Assembly: GCA_030432295.1 (NCBI GenBank)
Contig: JAUIHI010000012.1
Location: 121,447 to 185,446, forward strand
Reading direction: 5' to 3'
DNA length: 64,000 nt
DNA from: Anaerolineae bacterium
GTDB taxonomy: Bacteria; Chloroflexota; Anaerolineae; Caldilineales; Caldilineaceae
Below are positions 8,803-16,496 of this stretch, piece after piece. The notes below the pieces were generated by a model that saw only the letters and a program-made list of their open reading frames with translations, was not told the DNA's origin and did no database searches. Position numbers and translations under genes: made by a program. The first letter of the stretch is position 1. Every line of letters begins with the position of its first letter.

Positions 8803-9438
8803 ATGAATAAACAGCGATTGTACGTCATCGGTGACAGTATCTCTATGCAGTACGGACCCTATTTGGAACAGTATCTGGCGGGACGTTTTGCCTATGCCCG
8901 CAAGACGGCAGAGGCTGAGGCCCGGCTCAACCTACCCAATCCCCAGGGCGACAACGGAGGGGATTCATTGGCGGTGCTGGCTTATCTGAGCGGGCTGGTA
9001 GAACGGGACGAACTGGCCGCGGATCTGCTGCTGGTCAACTGCGGGCTGCACGACATCAAAACCGACCCGGTGACTGGGCGCAAGCAGGTGCGGATCGACG
9101 ACTACCGGCGTAATCTGGAGGGGATCGTCGCGCAGGCACAGAAAGCAAAAGTGCCGCTGGTCTGGGTGCGCACAACGCCCTGTGATGAGGCGGTCCACAA
9201 CAGCCGCCCGGATATGGCTTTCCACCGCTTCGCCGCGGACTGCGCGGCCTACAACGCCGTGGCAGATGGGGTGATGGCGGCGGTGGGTGTGCCGTCCATC
9301 GATCTACACAATTTCACCACCACTCTGGGACCGGATGTGTACTGCGATCACGTGCATTTTCACGAAGCCGTTCGGGAGAAACAGGCCGCGTATATCGTCG
9401 GGTGGCTTGATGGAAATTTCTATTCCTCGTTAAAATAA
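8803..9438 (+). CDS. SGNH/GDSL-family hydrolase
   Basis: A 211-residue cytosolic SGNH hydrolase (esterase, lipase or glycan deacetylase type). The N-terminal block is YVIGDSISMQYGPYL with the nucleophile Ser in GDSI; LLLVNCGLHDIK supplies the Gly/Asn region (blocks II-III), and CDHVHFHEAV near the C-terminus supplies the Asp-x-x-His dyad. No signal peptide is seen. AAGGAAAG lies 6 bases upstream of the ATG. It stands alone between a hairpin and a long regulatory gap, so its substrate is open. Confidence 0.82.
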   Translation: MNKQRLYVIGDSISMQYGPYLEQYLAGRFAYARKTAEAEARLNLPNPQGDNGGDSLAVLAYLSGLVERDELAADLLLVNCGLHDIKTDPVTGRKQVRIDDYRRNLEGIVAQAQKAKVPLVWVRTTPCDEAVHNSRPDMAFHRFAADCAAYNAVADGVMAAVGVPSIDLHNFTTTLGPDVYCDHVHFHEAVREKQAAYIVGWLDGNFYSSLK

Positions 9439-9444
9439 AGTCAT

Positions 9445-9472
9445 TTGACAATTATCTGTTCGGTGATAAAAT
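9445..9472 (+). promoter_or_regulatory. Candidate sigma-A promoter upstream of sugar ABC operon
   Basis: TTGACA at 9445-9450 and TAAAAT at 9467-9472 with a 16-base spacer, in an AT-rich stretch of a GC-rich region. It would give a leader of nearly 390 bases to the binding-protein gene at 9862. The whole gap 9439-9861 has no coding potential; it holds this promoter, TGTATACA sites and a dispersed repeat. Confidence 0.42.
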
Positions 9473-9547
9473 ACTTTTAGTGATATGGATAGATAGAAAC
9501 AAAGAGGGATTATCTGCTTTTTGATCATCTGTCATATCATCCACCGG

Positions 9548-9744
9548 TGTATACAATTGATTTGACCGTTGCCCCACACACAGCGGCTGGTGTCTTGTAT
9601 ACATTCTGTATTGGTCAACAAGAGCTTGAACTGCCGATCCTCAACCCAATGACGTAAAGATAGAAGATGCAAAGCTGTTCTCTGCGTCCCTGCGTCTTTG
9701 CGTTAAATTTCAGTATCTATCTGACCAATACAGTCTTGTATACA
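9548..9744. promoter_or_regulatory. Three TGTATACA palindromes upstream of sugar ABC operon
   Basis: The 8-base palindrome TGTATACA occurs at 9548-9555, 9596-9603 and 9737-9744. The last two share the longer word CTTGTATACATTC. Symmetric sites of this kind ahead of a sugar importer could be operators for a LacI- or GntR-type regulator, but no regulator gene is nearby. A further copy lies at 41419-41426 in an inverted repeat, so they could instead be part of repeat elements. Confidence 0.35.
9605..9644 (-). repeat. Dispersed 40-base repeat, copy 1
   Basis: The reverse complement of this stretch matches 59081-59120 at 38 of 40 positions. The surrounding sequence in both places also has a CTGCG...TTTGCGTT hairpin-like segment (9680-9706 here). 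Copies lie in non-coding gaps in opposite orientation. Confidence 0.8.
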
Positions 9745-9861
9745 TTCCCACCCTTTTCCTCAACCCATTCCGCGTGCCAGCCAGATTCGTTTCGGATTTT
9801 TCTGGCATACACAGCAGTGTAGTTCCTGGTTTTTTCACGCAGTTTAGAAAGGGAGAATCGT

Positions 9862-11256
9862 ATGAACCGCAAGAATGCAGGACTATTGTCACGACGGCAA
9901 TTTCTCGTGACAATGGGCGCAGTAACCGCAAGTTCCCTGCTGGTGGCTTGTGCGCCAGCCAGCCCCGCGGCGGCTCCGGCTGCGGAAGCACCGGCTGCCA
10001 GCAGTGACGCAGCCCCCGCGGCCGAGCGCGTGACTGTGCGTGCCCATATGGTAGAAAAGCAGGATGTGTCGGCCTGGATCCAGATGGGGCTGGACCAGGA
10101 CATCGAAGGTTTCAAGGAAGCTAATCCCGAAATCGATCTTGTTCTGGAGACAATCCCTGGCTGGACACCGGAGTACATTCCCAAGATTCTTTCCTTTACC
10201 GCCGCTGGCACGCTGGGTGATCTGGTCTGGTTCCCGCCGCGTCATCGTAGCCACATCGCCTGGGGCGAGAGCTACGGCATCGTGCAGGACTACCGCCCCT
10301 ATGCGGATGGAGTTGGCTACAAGCTGGAAGACAATTTCTTCCAGGGCGCTATCGACGTCAATAGCTCTGGTGGCAAGGCCTACTGGATGTCCTACATCTC
10401 GGAACCCATCGTCCCCATTATTGCCTACAACAAGACCAAAATCGCGGAGATGGGTCTTGCCGAGCCGTCGGATGATTGGACCTTTGACGAACTGGCCGAT
10501 TGGGCGCAGCAGGGCACAACCGACGACGTTTTCGGCTACGATCCGGCTGACCGGGCCTACGCTGCCTTTAGTGGCGGCCCCTACTACCGCCAGCACGGCG
10601 TAGAACCTGTGAACGAAGAGGGAACCCAGGCCACGTTCCTGGACAACCAGGAGGCTTTCGTCAAGGCCCTTAAATATACCTACGATCTGGTAAATACTTG
10701 GAAGGTATCCCCATCGCCATCTGCCGGTGCGGTCAATGCCCCCGAGATGTTTGGTGGCCAGAAGGTGCTGGCTGTGGACATCTGGCCTTTCCGCATTCAG
10801 ATCTACCCCGCCACTTTCACCGACTTCGAAATCGGTTTCGTGCTGACACCAGTTGTGAATAAAGGTGACAAGCGCCGCAGCATGCTCAACGAGCATGTCT
10901 TCGGGATGACCACCGCCAGCAAAAACCCGGATGCAGCCTTTGCCTCTATGGCCTGGTTCTGTGGCTACGAGATGAATGTGCAGGCCCTGGTGCAGGGACA
11001 AAAAGGCCCGATTGCCCGCGCCGATGTCTGGGCGGATGAGCGGGTCTATGATGCGGTCCCCACCTATGCCAAACTGCGCCCGATTATGGAAAGCATCGAA
11101 CCTGATTACTTGGTAGCAAACTACCGCGGTGACGAATTCGATCTGGCCTTTGCCCAGGTATTCGACGCCATGCAATTGGGTGAAAAGCAACCCGAAGAGG
11201 CCGCGATTGAAATCCAGGATCTCTGCCAGGCTGTACTGGACAAGGAACCTGCCTAA
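9862..11256 (+). CDS. Sugar ABC transporter substrate-binding lipoprotein (family 1)
   Basis: A 464-residue extracellular solute-binding protein. The N-terminus has a twin-arginine motif (LSRRQFLV), a hydrophobic core and a lipobox (LLVAC), followed by an Ala/Pro-rich linker, so the protein is probably exported folded and lipid-anchored outside the membrane. The body resembles carbohydrate-binding CUT1 proteins: WMSYISEPIVPIIAYNKTKIAEMGL and DWTFDELADWAQQGT are typical segments. GGGAG precedes the ATG. The two permease genes follow after a large hairpin. Ligand is unknown; an oligosaccharide or sugar derivative is likely. Confidence 0.87.
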   Translation: MNRKNAGLLSRRQFLVTMGAVTASSLLVACAPASPAAAPAAEAPAASSDAAPAAERVTVRAHMVEKQDVSAWIQMGLDQDIEGFKEANPEIDLVLETIPGWTPEYIPKILSFTAAGTLGDLVWFPPRHRSHIAWGESYGIVQDYRPYADGVGYKLEDNFFQGAIDVNSSGGKAYWMSYISEPIVPIIAYNKTKIAEMGLAEPSDDWTFDELADWAQQGTTDDVFGYDPADRAYAAFSGGPYYRQHGVEPVNEEGTQATFLDNQEAFVKALKYTYDLVNTWKVSPSPSAGAVNAPEMFGGQKVLAVDIWPFRIQIYPATFTDFEIGFVLTPVVNKGDKRRSMLNEHVFGMTTASKNPDAAFASMAWFCGYEMNVQALVQGQKGPIARADVWADERVYDAVPTYAKLRPIMESIEPDYLVANYRGDEFDLAFAQVFDAMQLGEKQPEEAAIEIQDLCQAVLDKEPA

Positions 11257-11263
11257 GTAATTG

Positions 11264-11327
11264 ATTGCGGGAATCGGCCATAGGATGAAGGCACAGTCCA
11301 GCCCATCCTATGGCCGATTCCCGCAAT
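11264..11327 (+). repeat. Intercistronic perfect hairpin between binding protein and permease
   Basis: Arms 11264-11287 and 11304-11327 are perfectly complementary over 24 bases around a 16-base loop. The position, directly after the binding-protein stop and before the first permease, is where many importer operons carry a structure that protects the upstream mRNA or reduces downstream transcription. Confidence 0.8.
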
Positions 11328-11384
11328 CGTGCTTCTGTAGCTGGTCAAAGGCGATTCGTCCCACGCAAATATCGAGAGAAACCC

Positions 11385-12344
11385 ATGACATCCCAAGATT
11401 CCTCCTCTGCTTTGTCGGCAACAGCCCCTTTGCCCAAGCAGCGCGTAAAGATGTCGGCAGCCCGCCGCCGTGAAGCAATTGAGGGGATACTCTATACCTC
11501 CCCCTGGATTATCGGCTTCCTGGTCTTCATCGCAGGCCCGTTGTTGGCTTCGCTCTATCTGAGTTTCACCAAATACAATGTATTGCGACCCGCTAAATTC
11601 ATCGGTCTTACGAATTACATCTTTGCCTTTACCAATGATCCTCTCTTTCTGCCGTCGATTGGGCGCACCTTCTATTTTGCCCTGGCGAGCGTACCACTCG
11701 CAATGATTGGATCGCTGTTCGTCGCCATTTTACTCAACCAGAAATTGGTGGGTACAACTGTATGGCGCACGATGTACTTCTTACCTACACTCACGCCTAT
11801 TGTCGCCGCAGCGCTGCTTTGGCGTTGGATGCTCAATCCCGATGTGGGTCTGATTAACTTTTTGCTGGACAAGATCGGCATCGAGGGTCCTGGCTGGCTC
11901 TCCAGCACCACTTGGGCCATCCCCTCGCTTGTACTGATGGGACTGTGGGCCAGTGTGGGCGGCTCTCGGATGATCATCTTTTTGGCCGGTTTACAGGATG
12001 TACCCACCGAAATGCTGGAAGCAGCCGAAATCGACGGGGCCGGGACCTGGGCCAAATTCTGGCGGATTACGCTGCCGATGATTACACCCACAGTCTTTTT
12101 CAATCTGGTGCTGGGGATTATCTTCGCCCTGCGCACCTTCGACATCGCCTTCGTCGCTACGGCAGGCGGACCAGCGCGCGCAACCTGGTTCATTTCGCTG
12201 CACATCTACCAGAACGCCTTTACCAGCTTCGATATGGGCTACGCCTCGGCATTAGCCTGGGTATTCCTGCTGCTTATCTTGCTATTGACACTCGTCCAGT
12301 TTCGGCTCTCCGGTCGCTGGGTCTACTACGCGGGGGAGCGCTAA
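11385..12344 (+). CDS. Sugar ABC transporter permease (MalF-type)
   Basis: A 319-residue inner-membrane permease of the CUT1 group with six predicted transmembrane segments. The cytoplasmic coupling loop EAAEIDGAGTWAKFWRITLP, near residues 205-225, is the EAA motif that contacts the ATPase. The start at 11385 follows GAGAGAAA; the longer in-frame reading runs back into the intercistronic hairpin and is rejected. The gene is followed after three bases by the second permease. No ATPase gene is in the cluster, so the importer probably borrows a shared MsmK/MalK-like ATPase encoded elsewhere. Confidence 0.9.
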   Translation: MTSQDSSSALSATAPLPKQRVKMSAARRREAIEGILYTSPWIIGFLVFIAGPLLASLYLSFTKYNVLRPAKFIGLTNYIFAFTNDPLFLPSIGRTFYFALASVPLAMIGSLFVAILLNQKLVGTTVWRTMYFLPTLTPIVAAALLWRWMLNPDVGLINFLLDKIGIEGPGWLSSTTWAIPSLVLMGLWASVGGSRMIIFLAGLQDVPTEMLEAAEIDGAGTWAKFWRITLPMITPTVFFNLVLGIIFALRTFDIAFVATAGGPARATWFISLHIYQNAFTSFDMGYASALAWVFLLLILLLTLVQFRLSGRWVYYAGER

Positions 12345-12347
12345 ATC

Positions 12348-13259
12348 ATGGCTCAACAAGTTGTAGGTACAAAATCTGGACAACGTCACAGCCGGGACTG
12401 GGTTGTGGGTCAGATCGGCAAAGTCAGCCTGCTCTATCTGATTGTGGCGATTGGCGCAATTGCCTCGATGTTCCCGTTTTTCTGGACGGTCGTCAGTTCG
12501 GGCAAGACCATTTCTGAGTTGTACCGCTATCCGCCCACCTTTTGGCCAGAGTCCACCCAATTTGTTAAGAACTATTCTGAGGTCTGGTCGGCAGTCCCCT
12601 TTGGACGCTGGCTGCTCAACACAGCTTGGGTGACGACCTGGGCATTGATCGGCGGCACTCTCTCCTCGGCCATCGTCGCCTACGGATTCTCCCGCTTCCG
12701 TTTCCCCGGACGGGACCTGTTTTTCGTCATTACCCTGGGAACACTGATGTTGCCGGTAGAAGTCACGCTGATCCCCACCTATCTGCTCTTTAGCAAATTC
12801 AACTGGATCGACACCTACTATCCGCTGATTGTGCCCGCCTGGTTTGGTGGTGGGGCCTTCAATATCTTTCTAATGCGCCAGTTTTTGCTCGGCATCCCCT
12901 ATGACCTGGACGAGGCCGCCCGCATCGATGGGGCCAACAGTTGGCGCATCCTCTGGCAGATTATCTTGCCCCTGAGCAAGCCTGCCCTTGCGACACTGGC
13001 TACGCTCGGTTTCATCGGCAACTGGAACAACTTCCTGGGGCCGCTGATCTTCCTCAACACAGAGAGCAAATACACTGTCGCCGTCGGTCTGCGCTATCTG
13101 CAAAGCACCTTTGCCGGTGGCTCCGCTGTCGTCTCCCGTCCGCAAGATCATCTGCTGATGGCCGCGGCGCTGATGGTAGCCCTGCCTTGTCTGATTCTCT
13201 TTTTCGTCGGGCAACGCTACTTTGTAGAAGGGATCGCCACGACCGGTCTGAAGGGGTAA
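12348..13259 (+). CDS. Sugar ABC transporter permease (MalG-type)
   Basis: A 303-residue permease with six transmembrane segments and an EAA loop, DEAARIDGANSWRILWQIILP. The N-terminal helix followed by a periplasmic segment (SELYRYPPTFWPES) is characteristic of MalG-like CUT1 subunits. Its ATG lies three bases after the stop of the first permease, with GGGGGAG just inside that gene as the ribosome site, so translation is coupled. It is the last gene of the operon; a hairpin at 13422-13467 follows. Confidence 0.9.
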   Translation: MAQQVVGTKSGQRHSRDWVVGQIGKVSLLYLIVAIGAIASMFPFFWTVVSSGKTISELYRYPPTFWPESTQFVKNYSEVWSAVPFGRWLLNTAWVTTWALIGGTLSSAIVAYGFSRFRFPGRDLFFVITLGTLMLPVEVTLIPTYLLFSKFNWIDTYYPLIVPAWFGGGAFNIFLMRQFLLGIPYDLDEAARIDGANSWRILWQIILPLSKPALATLATLGFIGNWNNFLGPLIFLNTESKYTVAVGLRYLQSTFAGGSAVVSRPQDHLLMAAALMVALPCLILFFVGQRYFVEGIATTGLKG

Positions 13260-13421
13260 AAGAGGGACGCAGATTTTCATGATTTGGAATTGAGCAGCGC
13301 TGAACTGCGTTCACGAAGGGTAGGCCGAGAACAAGCAAAAGTCAAAATGGTCATTACCCTCTCCATTTCCACATTTGCCACCGACCTGGTACTCAAAATC
13401 ATTGCCCAATAGTATTCATAG

Positions 13422-13467
13422 AAACGGGGAACGTGAGATCAGACAAATGATCCCACGTTCCCCGTTT
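13422..13467. terminator. Bidirectional hairpin between convergent operons
   Basis: Arms 13422-13441 and 13448-13467 pair at 19 of 20 positions around a 6-base loop, followed by a short T-rich run. The position between the sugar importer operon and the convergent oxidoreductase gene fits a shared terminator. Confidence 0.75.
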
Positions 13468-13497
13468 CCCGTTTTTCAAGGAACCTTCGTCCCTCCC

Positions 13498-14607
13498 CTA
13501 AAACGTCGTCCGCAACTCCACGGCTTTCCCGCTCTCTGCGCTGCGATAGGCCCCGTCGAAAATCTCGATGACGTGACGGGCGTGCTCCGCGGTGGAGAGA
13601 GTAGGCGTGCCGTCCCGCAGCAGGTCCACCAGTTGCATCACATCCTCGTAGACGTGGGATTCCTCCTGCTGCAAGTGGGGGCCGACCACGTGGGGCAGGC
13701 TGCCGTTCATCCCGTACTGCTCATCCAGTTCCCGGCCCGGATAGTCAAAAATTTCCCCGTTCAGTTTGTTGCCGTTGATGTTACCGCCTGTGCCGAAGAT
13801 CAGCGGACGGCCCATCTGGGGCAGTCCCCCCGCGGCCACGCCATAGACAAAGGCAAAGAAGTTGTCGCCAAAGTCCAGCACCATCAGCGTATTGTCGTCC
13901 ATATCTGTGGGCAGTTTCTCCCCCCGGAACTCCCGCTCGGTCACCCGCACGCCGGAGAAGCCCGTCACCCGCTTGGCCGGGCCGAGGATGCCGGTCATCG
14001 CGTGCAGACCGTAGACGGTCATATCATACAGCGGCCCGCCACCGGGTCGGCGGAAATACCAGGCCGGGTTGATATTGGAGAGCGGGTCGTCGCCGTGACG
14101 AACATTCTCCTTTTCGTGATATTGACCAAAGGCCGAGCCAGTCACCGCCCAGGTCAACCGCCCCAGTGCGCCCTCGTCGATCATCGCTTTGATGGCCTGG
14201 TGTCGGGGACGCAGCATCTCGCCGGGAGAAGAGACCAGTTTCACGCCTTTGGCAGCCGCGGCAGCGATGAGTTGGTCAGCCTCGTCCACAGTCGTCGTCA
14301 TCGTTTTGTTGAAGTGGAGATGTACGCCCGCGTCCACACACTGCATCCCCTGCTCGAAATGAAAGCCGATGGGCGAAGCGATGGAAACCGCATCGACAGT
14401 CTTCGATTCCAACAACTCTTCCAGAGTGGCGAAGGCGTGTTTTGCACCAAAACGGGCCGCGGCTGCCTCTGCCCGCTCAAAGACGGGATCGCAGACGGAG
14501 ACGACATTGACCCGGTCCTGCACGTCGTCCATTGTCAGGTGGGGCAAAATGCCGCGCACCGCAATGCTGCCGGTGCCGATGACGCCCATTCGTATAGGAT
14601 TTTTCAT
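13498..14607 (-). CDS. Gfo/Idh/MocA family oxidoreductase
   Basis: A 369-residue NAD(P)-dependent sugar or polyol dehydrogenase-like protein. The Rossmann motif is MGVIGTGSIAVRG (residues 7-19). The family's usual EKP stretch is replaced by FNKTM at residues 99-103, so the catalytic-site Lys101 is kept but the surrounding residues differ. YDMTVYGLHAMTGILG supplies the His of the C-terminal domain. Its ATG overlaps the stop of the epimerase gene as ATGA, so both act in one pathway, probably on a sugar-derived substrate brought in by the neighbouring importer (inference from position). Confidence 0.86.
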   Translation of the reverse strand: MKNPIRMGVIGTGSIAVRGILPHLTMDDVQDRVNVVSVCDPVFERAEAAAARFGAKHAFATLEELLESKTVDAVSIASPIGFHFEQGMQCVDAGVHLHFNKTMTTTVDEADQLIAAAAAKGVKLVSSPGEMLRPRHQAIKAMIDEGALGRLTWAVTGSAFGQYHEKENVRHGDDPLSNINPAWYFRRPGGGPLYDMTVYGLHAMTGILGPAKRVTGFSGVRVTEREFRGEKLPTDMDDNTLMVLDFGDNFFAFVYGVAAGGLPQMGRPLIFGTGGNINGNKLNGEIFDYPGRELDEQYGMNGSLPHVVGPHLQQEESHVYEDVMQLVDLLRDGTPTLSTAEHARHVIEIFDGAYRSAESGKAVELRTTF

Positions 14608-15494
14608 AGATGTTCTCTCCAGGATTTTGTGTGCCGCCAGCCGACGGCACTTTTGAGTTTGTCGCAGTTGAGAAAGGACTGATGGCCGTCCAGTTGGGTA
14701 ACCAGCGGCAGCAGCCCCGGATTGAAGCGTTCGATCAGTTCGAGAGAGGGTTCCAGTGTGCTGGTGTCGTCGGCGTTGAGAAAATAGACGTCGTGGACGG
14801 GTAGTTCGGGCGCTGCTTCCATCAGCATCCGGTGGGCCGACGCCGTGTCTTCGCTGCTCACCCAGCAGTAGAGCCAGGGAGACCAGCTTTGCACGGGCTT
14901 GGCGTTGGCCGCCATTGCCTGCCGCCGTTCCAAGGGGCAGATGCCGGCGATGCGGGTCACATACGTGCGAATGCCGTAGGCCCGGCTGTAGCTCGCCAGC
15001 AAATCTTCCCCGGCCCGTTTGGTGAAGCTGTAGGAATCTTCCGGCCAGGTGGGGTGGGTTTCGTCGATGGGTAAGCGCTCGATGGGGAAGGGGGTGTCGC
15101 TAATGCGGAAGCCGTGGCCCAGCGCGCAGTTGCTGCCCGCCATCACGACTGTCTTCACGCCCGCCTCCACCGCGGCCTGCATCAGATAATAACTTCCCAG
15201 CATATTCGATTTGAAGGTGGCATCGAAGGGGATGCCCTGCTCCTCGGCGCGGGCGCGCATGGATGGGTGGTCCACAGGCCAGGGCTGCGCGCCGATGTGC
15301 TGGATGGCGTCCACCCCGGCCACGGCTCGCGCACAGTCGGCGAAGTTCGCCAGATCGCCTTCGACCCAGGGCAGGTGGCTGAATTCGTCCGCTGGTTTGC
15401 GCCGGGACATCAGCACAACTTCGTAGTCCGCGGCCAGATCGCGGATGATATAGGCGGCCAGTTTGCCGCTGGCTCCGGTGATGAGTACTTTCAT
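14604..15494 (-). CDS. NAD-dependent epimerase/dehydratase (extended SDR)
   Basis: A 296-residue short-chain dehydrogenase-like protein. It begins with MKVLITGASGKLAAYIIRDL (the GxxGxxG-type dinucleotide loop), has an acidic DL after the second strand, and DSYSFTKRAG with the YxxxK catalytic pair. The family resembles NAD-dependent epimerases and uronate dehydrogenases. The start at 15494 is preferred because AGGAAA lies upstream and the first strand begins at residue 2. A canonical promoter is at 15550-15579. It is the first gene of a two-gene operon with the Gfo/Idh/MocA oxidoreductase. Confidence 0.86.
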   Translation of the reverse strand: MKVLITGASGKLAAYIIRDLAADYEVVLMSRRKPADEFSHLPWVEGDLANFADCARAVAGVDAIQHIGAQPWPVDHPSMRARAEEQGIPFDATFKSNMLGSYYLMQAAVEAGVKTVVMAGSNCALGHGFRISDTPFPIERLPIDETHPTWPEDSYSFTKRAGEDLLASYSRAYGIRTYVTRIAGICPLERRQAMAANAKPVQSWSPWLYCWVSSEDTASAHRMLMEAAPELPVHDVYFLNADDTSTLEPSLELIERFNPGLLPLVTQLDGHQSFLNCDKLKSAVGWRHTKSWREHL

Positions 15495-15549
15495 AGGGGG
15501 TTTCCTGTAAGGTGCGTAAAAAAAACGTTCGACAATACAGACGCTATCC

Positions 15550-15579
15550 ATCATAGCGGCGATAGAGCGGCAATGTCAA
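15550..15579 (-). promoter_or_regulatory. Sigma-A promoter of the epimerase operon
   Basis: On the minus strand TTGACA (15574-15579) and TATGAT (15550-15555) are separated by 18 bases. The match is 6/6 and 5/6. The leader to the ATG at 15494 would be about 50 bases. Confidence 0.62.
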
Positions 15580-15672
15580 GGAGCGTTGGCACGCCTTCAC
15601 TTTTCTATGCGCCGCATCCCTCTGCTACAATAGTGTATCGACCTTTCCGGCATGACCCGCAGGGGAAATTCT

Positions 15673-16494
15673 ATGCGAACACTCATTCTAAAAGGCATTT
15701 CTGCTGGACTTGTCGTCCTGCTGCTGGCCGCGTGCAGTGGACCCGAACCCACTGCTATCCCCCAGCCAGCGGCCACGCCCATTCCGGCCACGGCGACAGC
15801 CGCGCCGCCAACTGCCACAGCCGTCCCCCCGACTGCCACGCCGCAGCCGACCGCAACGATTGAGCCAACGGCCACACCTGTGCCAGATGCTTCCTTGCCC
15901 GCAGATTGGGTGACTTTCACCGACGAGGCGCAAGGGCTGGTCATCCATCACACGGCCCAGTGGGAAGTGGCCCAGCCGACCGTTGAGAATCTGGCAGCGC
16001 TCTTTGCAGAAGCCGAGAGCAGTGTGGCAAGCGATTCGATCCGGTCTATTCTGCGCCAGTTGACCGACACACCCGGCGCGCTGGAAAAGTTCGCAGTGTT
16101 GGGCTTTCTCTTTGACGATCCGACAGTAGACGCTCACAAATTCGTCAGCAACTTCACGGGACTCGTTGTGCCAGCCGACGGGCTGACGCTGGACGCGTAC
16201 GTGGAATTGGTTGCCGCGCAGATGGAGATCGTTGAAACGCTTGGCGTGCAGAGCGCGCAGGTAGAAAGCGGCCTGCGCCCCGGCGGGCTGGATGTGGCCT
16301 CACTGCGCTATTCAATGGACGGTGCGTCGCTCTACGGCCTGGCCGACGGTACGCAGATCGACGGCTGGCAGGTGGCGCTCTACGACACCAACGCCGACCG
16401 GCTGCTTATCCTTTCCCTGACCGGCGTTTCGGACAATTTCCCGGCGCTGGAAGAAATGTTCCGCACACTCATCTATCATTTGGAGTTCGAATAA
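15673..16494 (+). CDS. Secreted lipoprotein of unknown function with Thr/Pro linker
   Basis: A 273-residue protein. The N-terminus is a lipoprotein signal peptide with lipobox LLAAC. It is followed by a repetitive linker of PTAT and PPTAT units to about residue 75, a style common in chloroflexal surface lipoproteins, and a globular domain of about 195 residues (from DWVTFTDEAQGLVIHH) that I do not recognise. The start at 15673 follows AGGGGA. TACAAT at 15626-15631 may be a -10 element. The gene ends two bases before the cyanophycinase-like gene, so they probably share a transcript. Confidence 0.7.
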   Translation: MRTLILKGISAGLVVLLLAACSGPEPTAIPQPAATPIPATATAAPPTATAVPPTATPQPTATIEPTATPVPDASLPADWVTFTDEAQGLVIHHTAQWEVAQPTVENLAALFAEAESSVASDSIRSILRQLTDTPGALEKFAVLGFLFDDPTVDAHKFVSNFTGLVVPADGLTLDAYVELVAAQMEIVETLGVQSAQVESGLRPGGLDVASLRYSMDGASLYGLADGTQIDGWQVALYDTNADRLLILSLTGVSDNFPALEEMFRTLIYHLEFE

Positions 16495-16496
16495 TA

